Source: DASPJR01 sp035628505
Lineage (GTDB): Bacteria; Planctomycetota; SZUA-567; H5-PLA8
Length of the DNA stretch: 53,212 nucleotides
NCBI GenBank assembly: GCA_035628505.1
Contig: DASPJR010000200.1
Span: 1 to 53,212 of the forward strand
Reading direction: 5' to 3'
Shown here: piece by piece, positions 42,915 to 51,768 of the stretch
Layout of the letters: each line of letters begins with the position of its first letter
Numbering within the stretch: the stretch's first letter is position 1
The notes under the pieces: model-generated
The model's input: only the letters and a program-made list of their open reading frames with translations
Told to the model about the DNA's origin: nothing
The model's database searches: none
Made by a program: the position numbers and the translations under genes

Positions 42915-44357
42915 ATGGAAACACCCATGGCAGAACCGCCGGAAACAAAGAATGCGCCCGCGTCGCCCACAGCGACTCCGGCGATTAAAGACGGCATCTC
43001 GCAGAAGGTGATTAACGGCATCGTTGGTCTCGCGACGCTGGTGCTGCTCGGAATGGTGGTCGGCGTTCTCATGCCGTTTGTTTCGGAGCGATTCTGGCTG
43101 GTGATCAGTTTCGCCGTGCTCGCCATTTTTATCGGCCGTTTTGCGTATCGCATGTTCTTTAAAGCGCAGTCACAGCTGAGCGAATGGCTGCTGACTCTGC
43201 TTGTTTCGGGCGGGCTGATGTCCGCAAGCAAAGCATTAATCCGTGACGTGCGCGACATGGATCTGCCCGTCGCGCTGCTTTCGATTGTCTGGGCTTTCTC
43301 CGGTTCGGCGTGGGGATGGCATGCAGCGCGGCGGCTTGACGTGAGCGCGCCACGCCAGCGGCTGTGGCTTCTTACGCAGGGCTGGCTTGCCGTCCCGGCG
43401 GCGCTTTCACTGACCATCGTCATCCTGCGTCTTCCACTGGATCTCGTTTTCGAGAACGTAGGACTATCTCAACCGCTCGCGGCGCTGCTTGCCCTCACCC
43501 TGGGAATTCCGGCGGTGCGCACGGAACTGCTCTGCCAGAAACGCGATGGTTCGGCCCAGTCCAGATCCGGTCCGGAGCAGAAGGCCAAACCTGCCGCGCC
43601 GCCCCCATGGGTCGAGATCGTCTTTTCGCCGATCAGTCTGCTGCTCACTCCTTTGATGCTGCGCTACAATTCGTGGATCCGCCGCGAATGTGAATACACG
43701 CCAGTGCAACGCGAAGCGCTTCCGGCCGAAGTCGCCGACGCGGTTTGCGAATTTGAGGAGAAGCTTCGAGCGCTTGGCTTTGAACTTCTCCTCTGTCTAG
43801 ATGCAGGCATTCGCGCCAAAGATGCGCACACCTGGTCTATTCTTTTTAAGAACCACTTAAGCGATGAAAGTGCCGCCGTCGTGATCACCATTGCCGACAC
43901 CGAGCACTTCCATACCGTGCAGATCGCCTGCGTCTTCAACACCCACTTCGAAGACGGCACTGAGTTCGCCACAACCGTTGATCTTCCCGAGTCGGTGCTG
44001 CCCTCGCGCCCGCATACCCACTCTATAGATTTCGCGGGCGCCACGCATCTCCATGAAGTCCTTGCGGTACATCGCGCCTGGATTACTCGCGAACGGCCTG
44101 CAACAGCGAAGACGAAGTGGCCGTCGGGTGGCGAAGTGGAGCGCATGCAGGAAGACGACCGCAAGCTGATCGATTTCTGGCTCCAGCACGGGTGGGTCTT
44201 CGACGATGCCGCGAACAACTGTCTGCGCCTGACGTGGAAAGGCGCCCTCCTCCTTCCGTGGCCGCTGCTCTGGCCGTTTAAGAGTTTCGCCGAACGCCGC
44301 AGGCGAGCGCGCGCGGAAAAGCTCTGCCGTGAGCTCAACGTGCCGTATCCGGCGTAA
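42915..44357 (+). CDS. Membrane protein of unknown function, four or five TM segments plus soluble domain
   Basis: ATG 42915 (or 42927) gives about 480 residues. A frame continuing further upstream is antisense to the previous gene and is not used. Membrane segments include IVGLATLVLLGMVVGVLM, FWLVISFAVLAIFIGRF, VALLSIVWAFSGSAWGW and WLAVPAALSLTIVILRLPL. The C-terminal half (about 300-480) is soluble with a helical start EREALPAEVADAVCEFEEKL-like text and several His (HTVQIACVFNTHF, SRPHTHSIDFAGATHLHEVL). No family was recognised. It is followed closely by a GT-C type gene in the same direction. Confidence 0.6.
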   Translation: METPMAEPPETKNAPASPTATPAIKDGISQKVINGIVGLATLVLLGMVVGVLMPFVSERFWLVISFAVLAIFIGRFAYRMFFKAQSQLSEWLLTLLVSGGLMSASKALIRDVRDMDLPVALLSIVWAFSGSAWGWHAARRLDVSAPRQRLWLLTQGWLAVPAALSLTIVILRLPLDLVFENVGLSQPLAALLALTLGIPAVRTELLCQKRDGSAQSRSGPEQKAKPAAPPPWVEIVFSPISLLLTPLMLRYNSWIRRECEYTPVQREALPAEVADAVCEFEEKLRALGFELLLCLDAGIRAKDAHTWSILFKNHLSDESAAVVITIADTEHFHTVQIACVFNTHFEDGTEFATTVDLPESVLPSRPHTHSIDFAGATHLHEVLAVHRAWITRERPATAKTKWPSGGEVERMQEDDRKLIDFWLQHGWVFDDAANNCLRLTWKGALLLPWPLLWPFKSFAERRRRARAEKLCRELNVPYPA

Positions 44358-44405
44358 ATTCCGCGCGTGGCAAAGCCGCTGCGGCGCGATAACATTTCGC
44401 TCTCC

Positions 44406-46421
44406 ATGGATTCCGCCGGCCGAACCCGTTTTCTCTCTCATCCCGCTTTCGTCACCGTGCTGCTGCTCGGGCTTTCGCTGAGCATGCTTTATCCGAGCTG
44501 GCGCTCGCCAATTTACACGCTCGACGACGCCTTTCACTTACGTAGCGCCATGGAAGGGAAGTGGACCGACTGGTTCCGCTTCCGTCCGGAACTCAGCGAG
44601 CCGTACATCCCGGTCACGAACGCGTCTTTTGCGCTCGACCTCGCGCTCTTCGGCCCCGACAAACACGCGGCGCAGATCGCCGCGAAGACGGTTGCCAATC
44701 CGTCATCGATCGAACGCAAGAACGCGCCCCGGTTTCAAATTCCCTCCGCGACCGGCATGCGCGTGGCCAATGCATTTTATCATTCACTCGCCGGAGTCTT
44801 CCTCTGGGCCTTCCTGCTGCGGCTGGGGCTCAGCGCGAGCGTCGCACTGATTCTCTCATTGCTCTGGACCGTTCACCCCATGGCGCTTGAATCCGTCGCG
44901 TGGATCTCCGAGCGCAAAAATGTGCTCGCGGCATTTTTCGGCTTCGCCTCGCTTCTGGCGTGGAGCGCTCCGTCGACCGGGCGCTGGCGCTGGCCGCTGG
45001 TTTGTCTTCTGTACGCGCTGGCCGTATTCAGCAAGCCCAGCGCACTCGGCCTGCTTCCGGTCTTGTTCGCGCTCGAAGTCTTCAATCCGCGCCATCCGGA
45101 AAACGGCACGCCACGGCTTCGCAGCTGGCCGGTGATTGCCGCGCGCCTTCTTGTACCGCTTGTCATCAGCGCGCTGGGCATTTGGGCGACGATGAAGTCG
45201 GTCAATCGCGAGATCATCCCGCCGCCCGGCGGATCGATCTTCACGGCGCTGCTGACGGATGTCGAAATTTTCGCGCGCTACATCGTCAATGTTCTCCTTC
45301 CGGTGAACTTAAGTTTCTTCTACGGCGTTCAGCCGATCGTCTCCCTTGCGGACGCGCGGCTGTGGCTTTATGGCATCATGCTGCTTCTCATCTGTGGCGC
45401 TCTGGTTGCCGGAGCCGGCCGGCGCCACCGTGCGCTGGCGCTGCTGGGGCTGATTTGGTTCTTCGGCGCGCTCGGGCCAAACGCCAATCTCGTCGGCATC
45501 CCTTTCTGGATGCAGGACCGTTACGCCTATCTCTCGGTTCCCGGTCTGCTGCTGGCAGTCGTCGCAGCAGTGCGCGGGGTGGTGGCCCGGCAGCCGCAGC
45601 TCGCGCGGTTCGGACACCTCGCGTGGGGCCTGCCGCTTATCGCCTACGGCATGCTGCTCGCCCGAGCGCCGCTCTTTACCGACAGTGACAAGCTCGCGCT
45701 GGACGCGTTTGCACGCCAGCCGTCGTCGGGAGCCGCGCGCATCTTTTCGGCCCAGGCCTTCAAGCGTCGCTTTCAACGCCATTCGGTAAACGGCGCCGAG
45801 CCCAACCGGGAGCTGGCCGCAAGATGCGCTCAGGCGCTGGTCGGAATTTATGACGGCATCGAGAACTGCGCCGACACCTATTTTCATATGGACCGCTTCA
45901 CCCTCCGCGTTGAAAAAGCCGAAGTCCTCCCGCTCGTTGGCCGCATTGACGAGGCCGCAGCTGCGCTGGGACCTGTGCCGCCGATCGATGTGGAACTCCT
46001 GAGCGAGACCGACGCCAGCGGAAAAGCGGTTCAGCACAGCCGCCGCGACAGCAGCCGCGGCTATCCGCGGCATACGCTCGCAGTCGCCTGGAACGTGCTC
46101 GGCGAAATCAACCTGCGCAAGACGGTTCAGAATGATCTCTCGCGCAAGCAGCGTCTATCGTTTGCGGAGCTCGCCGCGCAGAACGCCGAAGATTCCATCG
46201 CCGCGCACACGCGCGACCATCAGGCGTTTATCCTGAAGGCGCGCGCATTGTTCCGCCAAAGCGATCTGCTCGCCGAAAGCGGCAACATGGATGAGGCCAT
46301 GCGCCGCTACGACGCGGGCATCGCGACGCTCAAAGCCGTCCCGCCAACGTCGCTCTCATCCGCCGCCGCCAAGCAAGGTCTGAGCGTCATGACCCCGCCC
46401 AAGCCGCCGCCGGCAAAGTAA
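44406..46421 (+). CDS. Polytopic membrane protein, TMTC/O-glycosyltransferase-like with helical C-terminus
   Basis: ATG 44406 gives 671 residues; GTG 44367 would add 13 and neither has a clear ribosome site. The N-terminal two-thirds is polytopic, with an early extracytoplasmic loop SPIYTLDDAFHLRSAM carrying an acidic pair. The segment WTVHPMALESVAWISERKNV followed by LAAFFGFASLLAW is characteristic of DUF1736/TMTC-type glycosyltransferases. GPNANLVGIPFWMQDRYAYL is another conserved loop. The C-terminus (about 470-660) is soluble and helical, possibly TPR-like (LSFAELAAQNAEDSIAAHTR). It probably transfers sugars from a lipid carrier to exported proteins; the substrate is unknown. Confidence 0.75.
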   Translation: MDSAGRTRFLSHPAFVTVLLLGLSLSMLYPSWRSPIYTLDDAFHLRSAMEGKWTDWFRFRPELSEPYIPVTNASFALDLALFGPDKHAAQIAAKTVANPSSIERKNAPRFQIPSATGMRVANAFYHSLAGVFLWAFLLRLGLSASVALILSLLWTVHPMALESVAWISERKNVLAAFFGFASLLAWSAPSTGRWRWPLVCLLYALAVFSKPSALGLLPVLFALEVFNPRHPENGTPRLRSWPVIAARLLVPLVISALGIWATMKSVNREIIPPPGGSIFTALLTDVEIFARYIVNVLLPVNLSFFYGVQPIVSLADARLWLYGIMLLLICGALVAGAGRRHRALALLGLIWFFGALGPNANLVGIPFWMQDRYAYLSVPGLLLAVVAAVRGVVARQPQLARFGHLAWGLPLIAYGMLLARAPLFTDSDKLALDAFARQPSSGAARIFSAQAFKRRFQRHSVNGAEPNRELAARCAQALVGIYDGIENCADTYFHMDRFTLRVEKAEVLPLVGRIDEAAAALGPVPPIDVELLSETDASGKAVQHSRRDSSRGYPRHTLAVAWNVLGEINLRKTVQNDLSRKQRLSFAELAAQNAEDSIAAHTRDHQAFILKARALFRQSDLLAESGNMDEAMRRYDAGIATLKAVPPTSLSSAAAKQGLSVMTPPKPPPAK

Positions 46422-46433
46422 TCCGTTCGTAGC

Positions 46434-46486
46434 GCAGGCTTCCAGCCTGCGAGTCTCACCGCGTAGCATGGGCGTCCCGCCCATGC
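46434..46486. repeat. Pair of palindromic REP-like hairpins
   Basis: GCAGGCT-TCC-AGCCTGC (46434-46450) and GCATGGGC-GTCCC-GCCCATGC (46466-46486) lie between two converging genes. The first reappears in the opposite sense at 48002-48018, so the ankyrin gene lies between two inverted copies. Confidence 0.7.
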
Positions 46487-46540
46487 CGCCGTTGGGAGGA
46501 GCTGCCGCAAGTTGCAGAACAATCCAAGCTCGCAACCGCT

Positions 46541-47977
46541 TCAATCCCACCACAAATACAGCCGCCGCGTCTTCTTCAATTCCGCCGCGAGCGCCTCAAC
46601 GTCGCCGCAACCCTGATCGACGATGTCGGGGCAGAACTCGTAGAGCCGTTTTGCGAGCTTCGCCGGGCTCTTCACTGCTTTCTCGAACTGGCCCGAGATC
46701 ACATCAAAGCCGATCGCGGTGAGTGTGAACGGCTGCTCCTTTTCGAGCGCTTTAAGCCACTCGATAACGCCGCCGGTGCCGATGCCGTAGTTCGCGCCAT
46801 TGGTCTGCATCGCCGCGATGACCTGATATTTGTCTGTCGTCGGCAGCACCGCGAGCTTCGTGCGGTCGAGGCTGTCGGGGTTGAAGACGAAGCAGCCCTT
46901 CTCGAGATACTGCTTCTGAAGCTGCTCGGTCTCCAGTTTCTTCGCGTTGTTCGTAAGCAGGAAAAGTCCGGCGAGGTCCTTTTCGGCAGTCGCTGCCGAG
47001 CCGCAGAGTTTTTCGAGCTCGGCGATGGCGGCTTTGTAGGCGGCGCGCTCTGCTTCTTTTGAAAAGTCAGGCTGCGGGACTTCGGGGCCCCACTTCTTAT
47101 CAGTCTTCTTTTTTCCCGCTTCGATTTTAGCGTCCCACTTCGCGAGTCGCTCTTTGAATTCCGGCGTCGCCTCAACCTTTTCTTTCCCGCCGTAGGACAT
47201 GAGAATGCCTGCAATCTCCAGCGGCTTGGCGCGCATCGATGCGTACTTGTCTTTCCCGAGTGCCAACGGAGTGTCCCTATTAATATCGACAGCGTTTACG
47301 TCAGCTCCATGTTCGAGAAGCAGTTTCACCATTTCGGGTTTCTTTTTCCGAACGGCCTCATGCAACGGAGTGCCGTCGTGATCGGTTCCTAGATTGGGAT
47401 CGGCACCTGCTTTTAGCAACATGGTCGCTATTTCGATTCGATTATCTCTTGCTGCAAAATAGAGCGCCGTATGATCAGTCTTTTTGTGTCGAATATTGAC
47501 ATCCGCACCATTTTCAATCAGGTGCTTTACTGTTTGCGGTTTGTTTGATGTCACGGCCGCCATCAACGCAGTTCCAAACACCGAATCTTGATGTTTGAGT
47601 TCCGCTCCCGCACGCATGAGCTCGTTGATGCAGTCCAAGGTCACGCTTTGGGTCGCGTCGCTGATCGCTGCCGAAATCACCGCGTCGCTTAATACCGCTT
47701 TGAGCTTTCGCTTGGCGACTGGGCGCGTCGGAATGGCGGCGAGAAGAACCCTCAAAATCTCAATTTGTCCGCTGCTGCTGGCGTCCGAAAACGCAGTCGA
47801 ACCAGCTCTGTTTTCGGCGAATAGGTCCACGCCTTCCGAGATGAGCCGTTCCACTGTCGCTTTGCTCTTTTCACGTACTGCAATATGCAGGGGAGTTTGG
47901 CGGTTCATTCTGTCTGCCGCAGCTTCTAAGTCTTCAAGCTGCTTTAGAAGCTTTGGATTTAATTTAATTTCTGCCAT
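46541..47977 (-). CDS. Ankyrin-repeat protein with C-terminal DUF4253 domain
   Basis: ATG 47977, with GAGG six bases upstream, gives 478 residues; a longer frame upstream would translate the REP hairpin and is rejected. Ankyrin repeats cover about 25-255, e.g. RQTPLHIAVREKSKATVERL, AVTSNKPQTVKHLIENGADV, ALYFAARDNRIEIATMLLKA and TPLHEAVRKKKPEMVKLLLE. A Lys-rich linker follows (about 270-320). The C-terminal part ends with LAKRLYEFCPDIVDQGCGDV and LKKTRRLYLWWD, which I recognise as DUF4253. Ankyrin plus DUF4253 could be an effector or immunity-type protein, but no partner gene is seen. It is probably cytoplasmic. Confidence 0.85.
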   Translation of the reverse strand: MAEIKLNPKLLKQLEDLEAAADRMNRQTPLHIAVREKSKATVERLISEGVDLFAENRAGSTAFSDASSSGQIEILRVLLAAIPTRPVAKRKLKAVLSDAVISAAISDATQSVTLDCINELMRAGAELKHQDSVFGTALMAAVTSNKPQTVKHLIENGADVNIRHKKTDHTALYFAARDNRIEIATMLLKAGADPNLGTDHDGTPLHEAVRKKKPEMVKLLLEHGADVNAVDINRDTPLALGKDKYASMRAKPLEIAGILMSYGGKEKVEATPEFKERLAKWDAKIEAGKKKTDKKWGPEVPQPDFSKEAERAAYKAAIAELEKLCGSAATAEKDLAGLFLLTNNAKKLETEQLQKQYLEKGCFVFNPDSLDRTKLAVLPTTDKYQVIAAMQTNGANYGIGTGGVIEWLKALEKEQPFTLTAIGFDVISGQFEKAVKSPAKLAKRLYEFCPDIVDQGCGDVEALAAELKKTRRLYLWWD

Positions 47978-48001
47978 AGCAGCCTCGTCGAATATTTTCT
48001 C

Positions 48002-48018
48002 GCAGGCTGGAAGCCTGC
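48002..48018. repeat. REP-like palindrome, second copy
   Basis: GCAGGCT-GGA-AGCCTGC forms a 7-bp stem with a GGA loop. It is the reverse complement of the copy at 46434, and the two flank the ankyrin/DUF4253 gene. Confidence 0.7.
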
Positions 48019-48044
48019 ACTGCATTTCCGTCCCCTCTAATGAA

Positions 48045-48070
48045 CCGGGCCGCACTCTCGTGCGGCCCGG
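48045..48070 (-). terminator. Likely terminator hairpin after rpsA
   Basis: CCGGGCCGCAC and GTGCGGCCCGG form a perfect 11-bp stem with a TCTC-type loop, 14 bp after the rpsA stop. There is no strong T run on the minus strand, so it may be factor-dependent or stabilise the mRNA end. Confidence 0.6.
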
Positions 48071-48083
48071 GGTCTTTCAGTCT

Positions 48084-49775
48084 TTACTCTTTTGGTTCGC
48101 TCGGCGGATTCGGGTTCAGAATCGCGCCGGGAGCCATTGCCTTCAGGCTCAGGCCGATCTTTCTCTCGTTCGGATCGACGTTGAGAATCTTCAGTTCCAG
48201 CTTCTGGCCGGGCTGCACGATCTCTTCAGGCTTCTCGACCTTGCCGTCGCTCATCTCGCTGATGTGCAGCAGGCCTTCCAGGTCGCGGTCGATCTCCACG
48301 AACGCGCCGAAGCTCGTGAGCTTCGTCACTTCGCCCTTGACCACATCGCCGGCGTGGAAGCGGCTGGGGATGTCGGTCGCCCACGGGTCGTCGCTGAGCT
48401 GCTTGAGGCCCAGCGCGACGCGCTTGCGTTCCTTGTCGACGGAGAGAACAACCGCTTCGACTTCGTCGCCCTTCTTCAGCATGGCGCTCGGGTGAGTGAT
48501 CTTCTTGGTCCAGCTCATGTCGGAGACATGCAGCAGGCCGTCGATGCCTTCTTCCAGTTCGACGAAGGCACCGTAGGTCGTCATGTTGCGGACCTTGCCC
48601 TTGATCTTGCGGCCGACCGGGTACTTCTCTTCCACCTGGGTCCACGGGTTGGCTTCGGCCTGCTTCATGCCGAGGCTGATTTCCTGCTTCTCCGGGTTGA
48701 TGTCGAGAACCACCACTTCAACCTGCTGGCCGAGGCTGACGACTTCGTTCGGATGCTGAATGCTGCGCGTCCAGCTCATCTCAGAGATGTGGACGAGGCC
48801 TTCCACGCCCGGTTCGAGCTTCACAAACGCGCCGTACGGCATGATGTTCACGATCTCGCCGGTGACCTTGCTGCCGATGGGGAACTTCGTCGGCGCGTTG
48901 GACCACGGGTTGGCCTGAAGCTGCTTCATGCCCAGGCTGATGCGCTCGCGCGCCAGATCGAATTCGAGCACCTTGACTTCGACCGTCTGGTCGACCTTGA
49001 GCAGTTCGCTCGGGTGCTGGATGCGGCCCCAGCTCATGTCGGTGATGTGCAGCAGGCCGTCGATGCCGCCGAGGTCGATGAACGCTCCGAACTCGGTGAT
49101 GTTCTTGACCACGCCGCGGCGCACTTCGCCCTTGGCGATGCTGCCCAGCAGGTCCTTCTTCATCTTGTCGCGTTCTTCTTCCATCAGCTTGCGGCGGGAG
49201 AGAACGATGTTGCGGCGCTCTTCGTCGATCTTGATGATCTTGCACTCGAGTTCTTTGCCGATCCAGTCGCCCGGATCGCCCACGCGGCGCACGTCGATCT
49301 GGCTGGCAGGCAGGAAGACATGCACGCCGATGTCGACAAGCAGGCCGCCCTTGATCTTGCGCACGGCTTTGCCTTTGACCACGTCACCGACCTTGTAGGC
49401 CTCCATGACGCGTTCCCAGCCGCGGATGCGGTCGGCTTTCTTCTTGCTGAGGACCACCAGGCCCGATTCGTCTTCGATCTGGTCGAGATAGACTTCCAGT
49501 TCGACGCCCGGTTCGATGTCGTCGATGTTGCCTTCGAACTCGGCTTTTGGGATGAAGCCTTCGGACTTGTAGCCGATGTCAATGACGACGTCGTCGCCAG
49601 CCATGCGGACCACGCGGCCCTTGAGGATCGCACCCTGCGTGAAATCAGCGACGGTGGCGATTGCCGCCGAATCCATCGCCTCGCTGGCGCCCAGTTCCTT
49701 CATGCAGGCTTCGACTTCCGCATCGAGCTCCTTCGAGCCGATGCCGATGTCGAGCGTGCTGAAACGCTTGACCAT
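48084..49775 (-). CDS. rpsA: 30S ribosomal protein S1
   Basis: The 563-residue protein has the length of six-domain S1. Six S1 OB-fold repeats run from about residue 45 to 550, with typical text in each: VVIDIGYKSEGFIPKAEF, GGLLVDIGVHVFLPASQI, ITEFGAFIDLGGIDGLLHIT, MPYGAFVKLEPGVEGLVHIS, TTYGAFVELEEGIDGLLHVS and LTSFGAFVEIDRDLEGLLHI. S1 binds mRNA leaders and helps initiation on the small subunit. GGGAG lies seven bases before ATG 49775. The first codons begin a few bases after a TTTCTGG heptad array in the 5' leader. Confidence 0.96.
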   Translation of the reverse strand: MVKRFSTLDIGIGSKELDAEVEACMKELGASEAMDSAAIATVADFTQGAILKGRVVRMAGDDVVIDIGYKSEGFIPKAEFEGNIDDIEPGVELEVYLDQIEDESGLVVLSKKKADRIRGWERVMEAYKVGDVVKGKAVRKIKGGLLVDIGVHVFLPASQIDVRRVGDPGDWIGKELECKIIKIDEERRNIVLSRRKLMEEERDKMKKDLLGSIAKGEVRRGVVKNITEFGAFIDLGGIDGLLHITDMSWGRIQHPSELLKVDQTVEVKVLEFDLARERISLGMKQLQANPWSNAPTKFPIGSKVTGEIVNIMPYGAFVKLEPGVEGLVHISEMSWTRSIQHPNEVVSLGQQVEVVVLDINPEKQEISLGMKQAEANPWTQVEEKYPVGRKIKGKVRNMTTYGAFVELEEGIDGLLHVSDMSWTKKITHPSAMLKKGDEVEAVVLSVDKERKRVALGLKQLSDDPWATDIPSRFHAGDVVKGEVTKLTSFGAFVEIDRDLEGLLHISEMSDGKVEKPEEIVQPGQKLELKILNVDPNERKIGLSLKAMAPGAILNPNPPSEPKE

Positions 49776-49784
49776 CTGAACTCC

Positions 49785-49960
49785 CGTTTCTGGTTTCTAG
49801 TTTTCGGTTTCTGGTTCGACAGCGGAACTCCTGCGGAGTTCAACGAATCAGCACCGGATCGAAACCATTTTTAAATTGCTTAAGCTTGTACGAGAAGTTT
49901 TGAAGTGACTGGCGGGAGCCGGCAGAAAACCAGAAACCCGAAACCAGAAACTAGAAACCG
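49785..49960. repeat. Inverted heptad arrays (TTTCTGG / CCAGAAA) in the rpsA leader
   Basis: Left array 49785-49817 (TTTCTGG, TTTCTAG, TTTTCGG, TTTCTGG) is inverted relative to right array 49925-49960 (ACCAGAAAC, CCGAAACCAGAAACTAGAAA). The 107-bp spacer shows no gene. The two arms could fold a long hairpin in the rpsA leader. Confidence 0.75.
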
Positions 49961-50535
49961 CTGTGATGTACGAAGCCCAAGACCTGTTTGTTCTAACCCT
50001 GTGCCCAGAGGCCCGCGACACCCGTGTGTCACGTAAAGACGTGGGCACCCACAAGCCGATAACGATAGCTTGCGGACGGGGTTTTGCCAGTGCGAATTCC
50101 CTCTCCAGAGGGAGCGCGCCGACGTGAGCGCAGCGAACGCGGGTTGAGGGGACGGCGCCGCATCCTGATGTCCGCTGAAACAGCGTACAGAGATTTAAAT
50201 TTGAGAGTTAAGGTTTGAATTTGAGATCCGAGCCGGCAGCGCTGCTGCTGTTCGCTTTCAAAGCTAAAATCGTATGTCAGCTGGCTTGCGCGGTAGAGCT
50301 TAAAAGCATTCCAAAATCAAAATTTTTCCTGATTGCACCTGTGCGGCGCGAGTGCTATATACCTGCGCGAATTACACGTATTCTCGACTTTAACTAGCTA
50401 TTGAGGAGTTGTGCGCCGCTCTTATGCCTGCGTTTGCTTTCTTCTGTGCCTTTCTGTCATTTGCGGCGGCAGCTTGCCCCCGCGATTGGGATCGGTTTTC
50501 GCTAACGAACTGAACAACGTCTCGCGAGTTGCCCC
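49961..50535. other. Divergent intergenic region between rpsA and the LuxR-type gene
   Basis: No convincing gene was seen. GTGCCCA (50001-50007) pairs with TGGGCAC (50042-50048) around two smaller hairpins (GACAC...GTGTC and CACGT-AAAG-ACGTG), giving a small branched structure. A degenerate CCCTCTCC...GGGAG-type palindrome with GTTGAGGGG lies at about 50098-50153. The rest is A/T-rich up to the LuxR-type gene. Confidence 0.45.
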
Positions 50536-51642
50536 ATGAACCGAAACGAACAGGAAGCCGTTTATCGAATCGTCGACGCGCTCACGCGACCTCACACTGC
50601 GGAGGAATCGTTTTACACCGTTCTCGCGACCGTCTGCTCTCTGGCGAATGCTCCTCTTGGACAGATCGTTCACATGAAGGGGCCTGGTCCGGACACGTAC
50701 CTGGTTGGCGCACCGAATTCCGTAACGTTTTCGGCGATGGGTGAATCAGATACTGCGTTTTTCGGACGCGACTTCAACAATCATCTTCAGTCCTCTCCTT
50801 ACATTTCTCACGTCCCCACTCTGAAGAAACCAGTCAATCTCTTTACAGAAGTTGTGGGAACCAGAACGTGGCTTGAGAGCGACTGGTACCGGCACGTTTA
50901 TAAAAGGTTGTCGCTGCGGGAAGGCGCTTCACTCATTCAGTTCGACCGAAACGGTAAGCAGGAATGGGGTTTCGGCATTTCAGTCGATAGCAAGTTGACC
51001 CAGCGGCAGCGCCGGTTGCTGGCTCAGTTGATGCCCGCAATCGGACGCGGCCTCAGCAATATCATCAGCTTTTATCCGCATCTTTCGTCGTTCGAAGCAC
51101 TGCAGAGCGCGGTCGAGGCCGCCACGGATCTGCTTCTGGCGTTGGAGTCCCGGCCGAACGGCCAGGTTGAACTTGTCTGCGCTTCGGGAGGCGCCCGTCA
51201 GGTGTTGCGTCTGGACAGGCAACATCCGGGCAGGAATCTTCATCTGCGCGAACTGTTCAGCCTGGCGCGATCGGCGCCTGCGCTGCAATCGAAAGTGGAT
51301 TGGGAGGCACCGGCGGGCCAGCGTTTTCGCTTGAGCACGATTCGGCGGGACCGGATTTTCCGCTCGGAAGTGATTCTCGTGCGGCTGACAGCGCAGAGTG
51401 ACCCGAGCGCAAATCTGACGGCTGATCTTGCGCAACGCTGGGGATTGACGGCGCGGGAGATCGAGGTTTTCAAACACATGGCGCTCGGATTGGCCAACAA
51501 ACAGATCGCCCAGCGTATGAATGTTTCGTTCCACACGGTCCGCGCACACTTGAGGAACATCAATGCCAAGCTCGGCGTTGATGGAAGAGTAGAAGCGATC
51601 GCCAGAGTTCAGGGAAAACCGAATCAGAAAAACAACGGATGA
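50536..51642 (+). CDS. LuxR-type transcriptional regulator
   Basis: The 368-residue product has a C-terminal LuxR/NarL helix-turn-helix at about 300-362: RWGLTAREIEVFKHMALGLA, NKQIAQRMNVSFHTVRAHLR and NINAKLGVDGRVEAI. The N-terminal two-thirds is a probable GAF/PAS-like sensory region (YRIVDALTRPHTAEESFYTV, GQIVHMKGPGPDTYLVGAPN) without a receiver Asp pattern. It may respond to a small ligand, but the signal is unknown. ATG 50536 has no strong ribosome site. It precedes the FG-GAP surface protein with a 126-bp gap. Confidence 0.85.
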   Translation: MNRNEQEAVYRIVDALTRPHTAEESFYTVLATVCSLANAPLGQIVHMKGPGPDTYLVGAPNSVTFSAMGESDTAFFGRDFNNHLQSSPYISHVPTLKKPVNLFTEVVGTRTWLESDWYRHVYKRLSLREGASLIQFDRNGKQEWGFGISVDSKLTQRQRRLLAQLMPAIGRGLSNIISFYPHLSSFEALQSAVEAATDLLLALESRPNGQVELVCASGGARQVLRLDRQHPGRNLHLRELFSLARSAPALQSKVDWEAPAGQRFRLSTIRRDRIFRSEVILVRLTAQSDPSANLTADLAQRWGLTAREIEVFKHMALGLANKQIAQRMNVSFHTVRAHLRNINAKLGVDGRVEAIARVQGKPNQKNNG

Positions 51643-51663
51643 CAATCACCGCCGACTACGCGC

Positions 51664-51681
51664 ATAGGCCGAACGGCCTAT
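51664..51681. other. Hairpin after the LuxR-type gene
   Basis: ATAGGCC and GGCCTAT form a 7-bp stem around GAAC. No T tract follows, so it may be a weak terminator or operator. Confidence 0.3.
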
Positions 51682-51768
51682 AGGCGAGAAAAAGCAACGC
51701 TGTATAAGCTTTCGAAAACTAACCGGACGAATTGAAGTGAGTTAACACATCGAAAAATGGAGGGGTTT

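Noticed and set aside
47595..49874. Long plus-strand frame across rpsA and the ankyrin gene
   Set aside because: Both underlying genes are certain on the minus strand; the frame is a by-product of high GC and repeated S1 domains.
50001..50048. tRNA-like branched fold
   Set aside because: It has a 7-bp outer stem and two inner hairpins but only 48 bases, no anticodon arm layout and no T-loop consensus.
50215..50397. 60-residue frame upstream of the LuxR-type gene
   Set aside because: No ribosome site or domain; the sequence is A/T-rich leader-like DNA.
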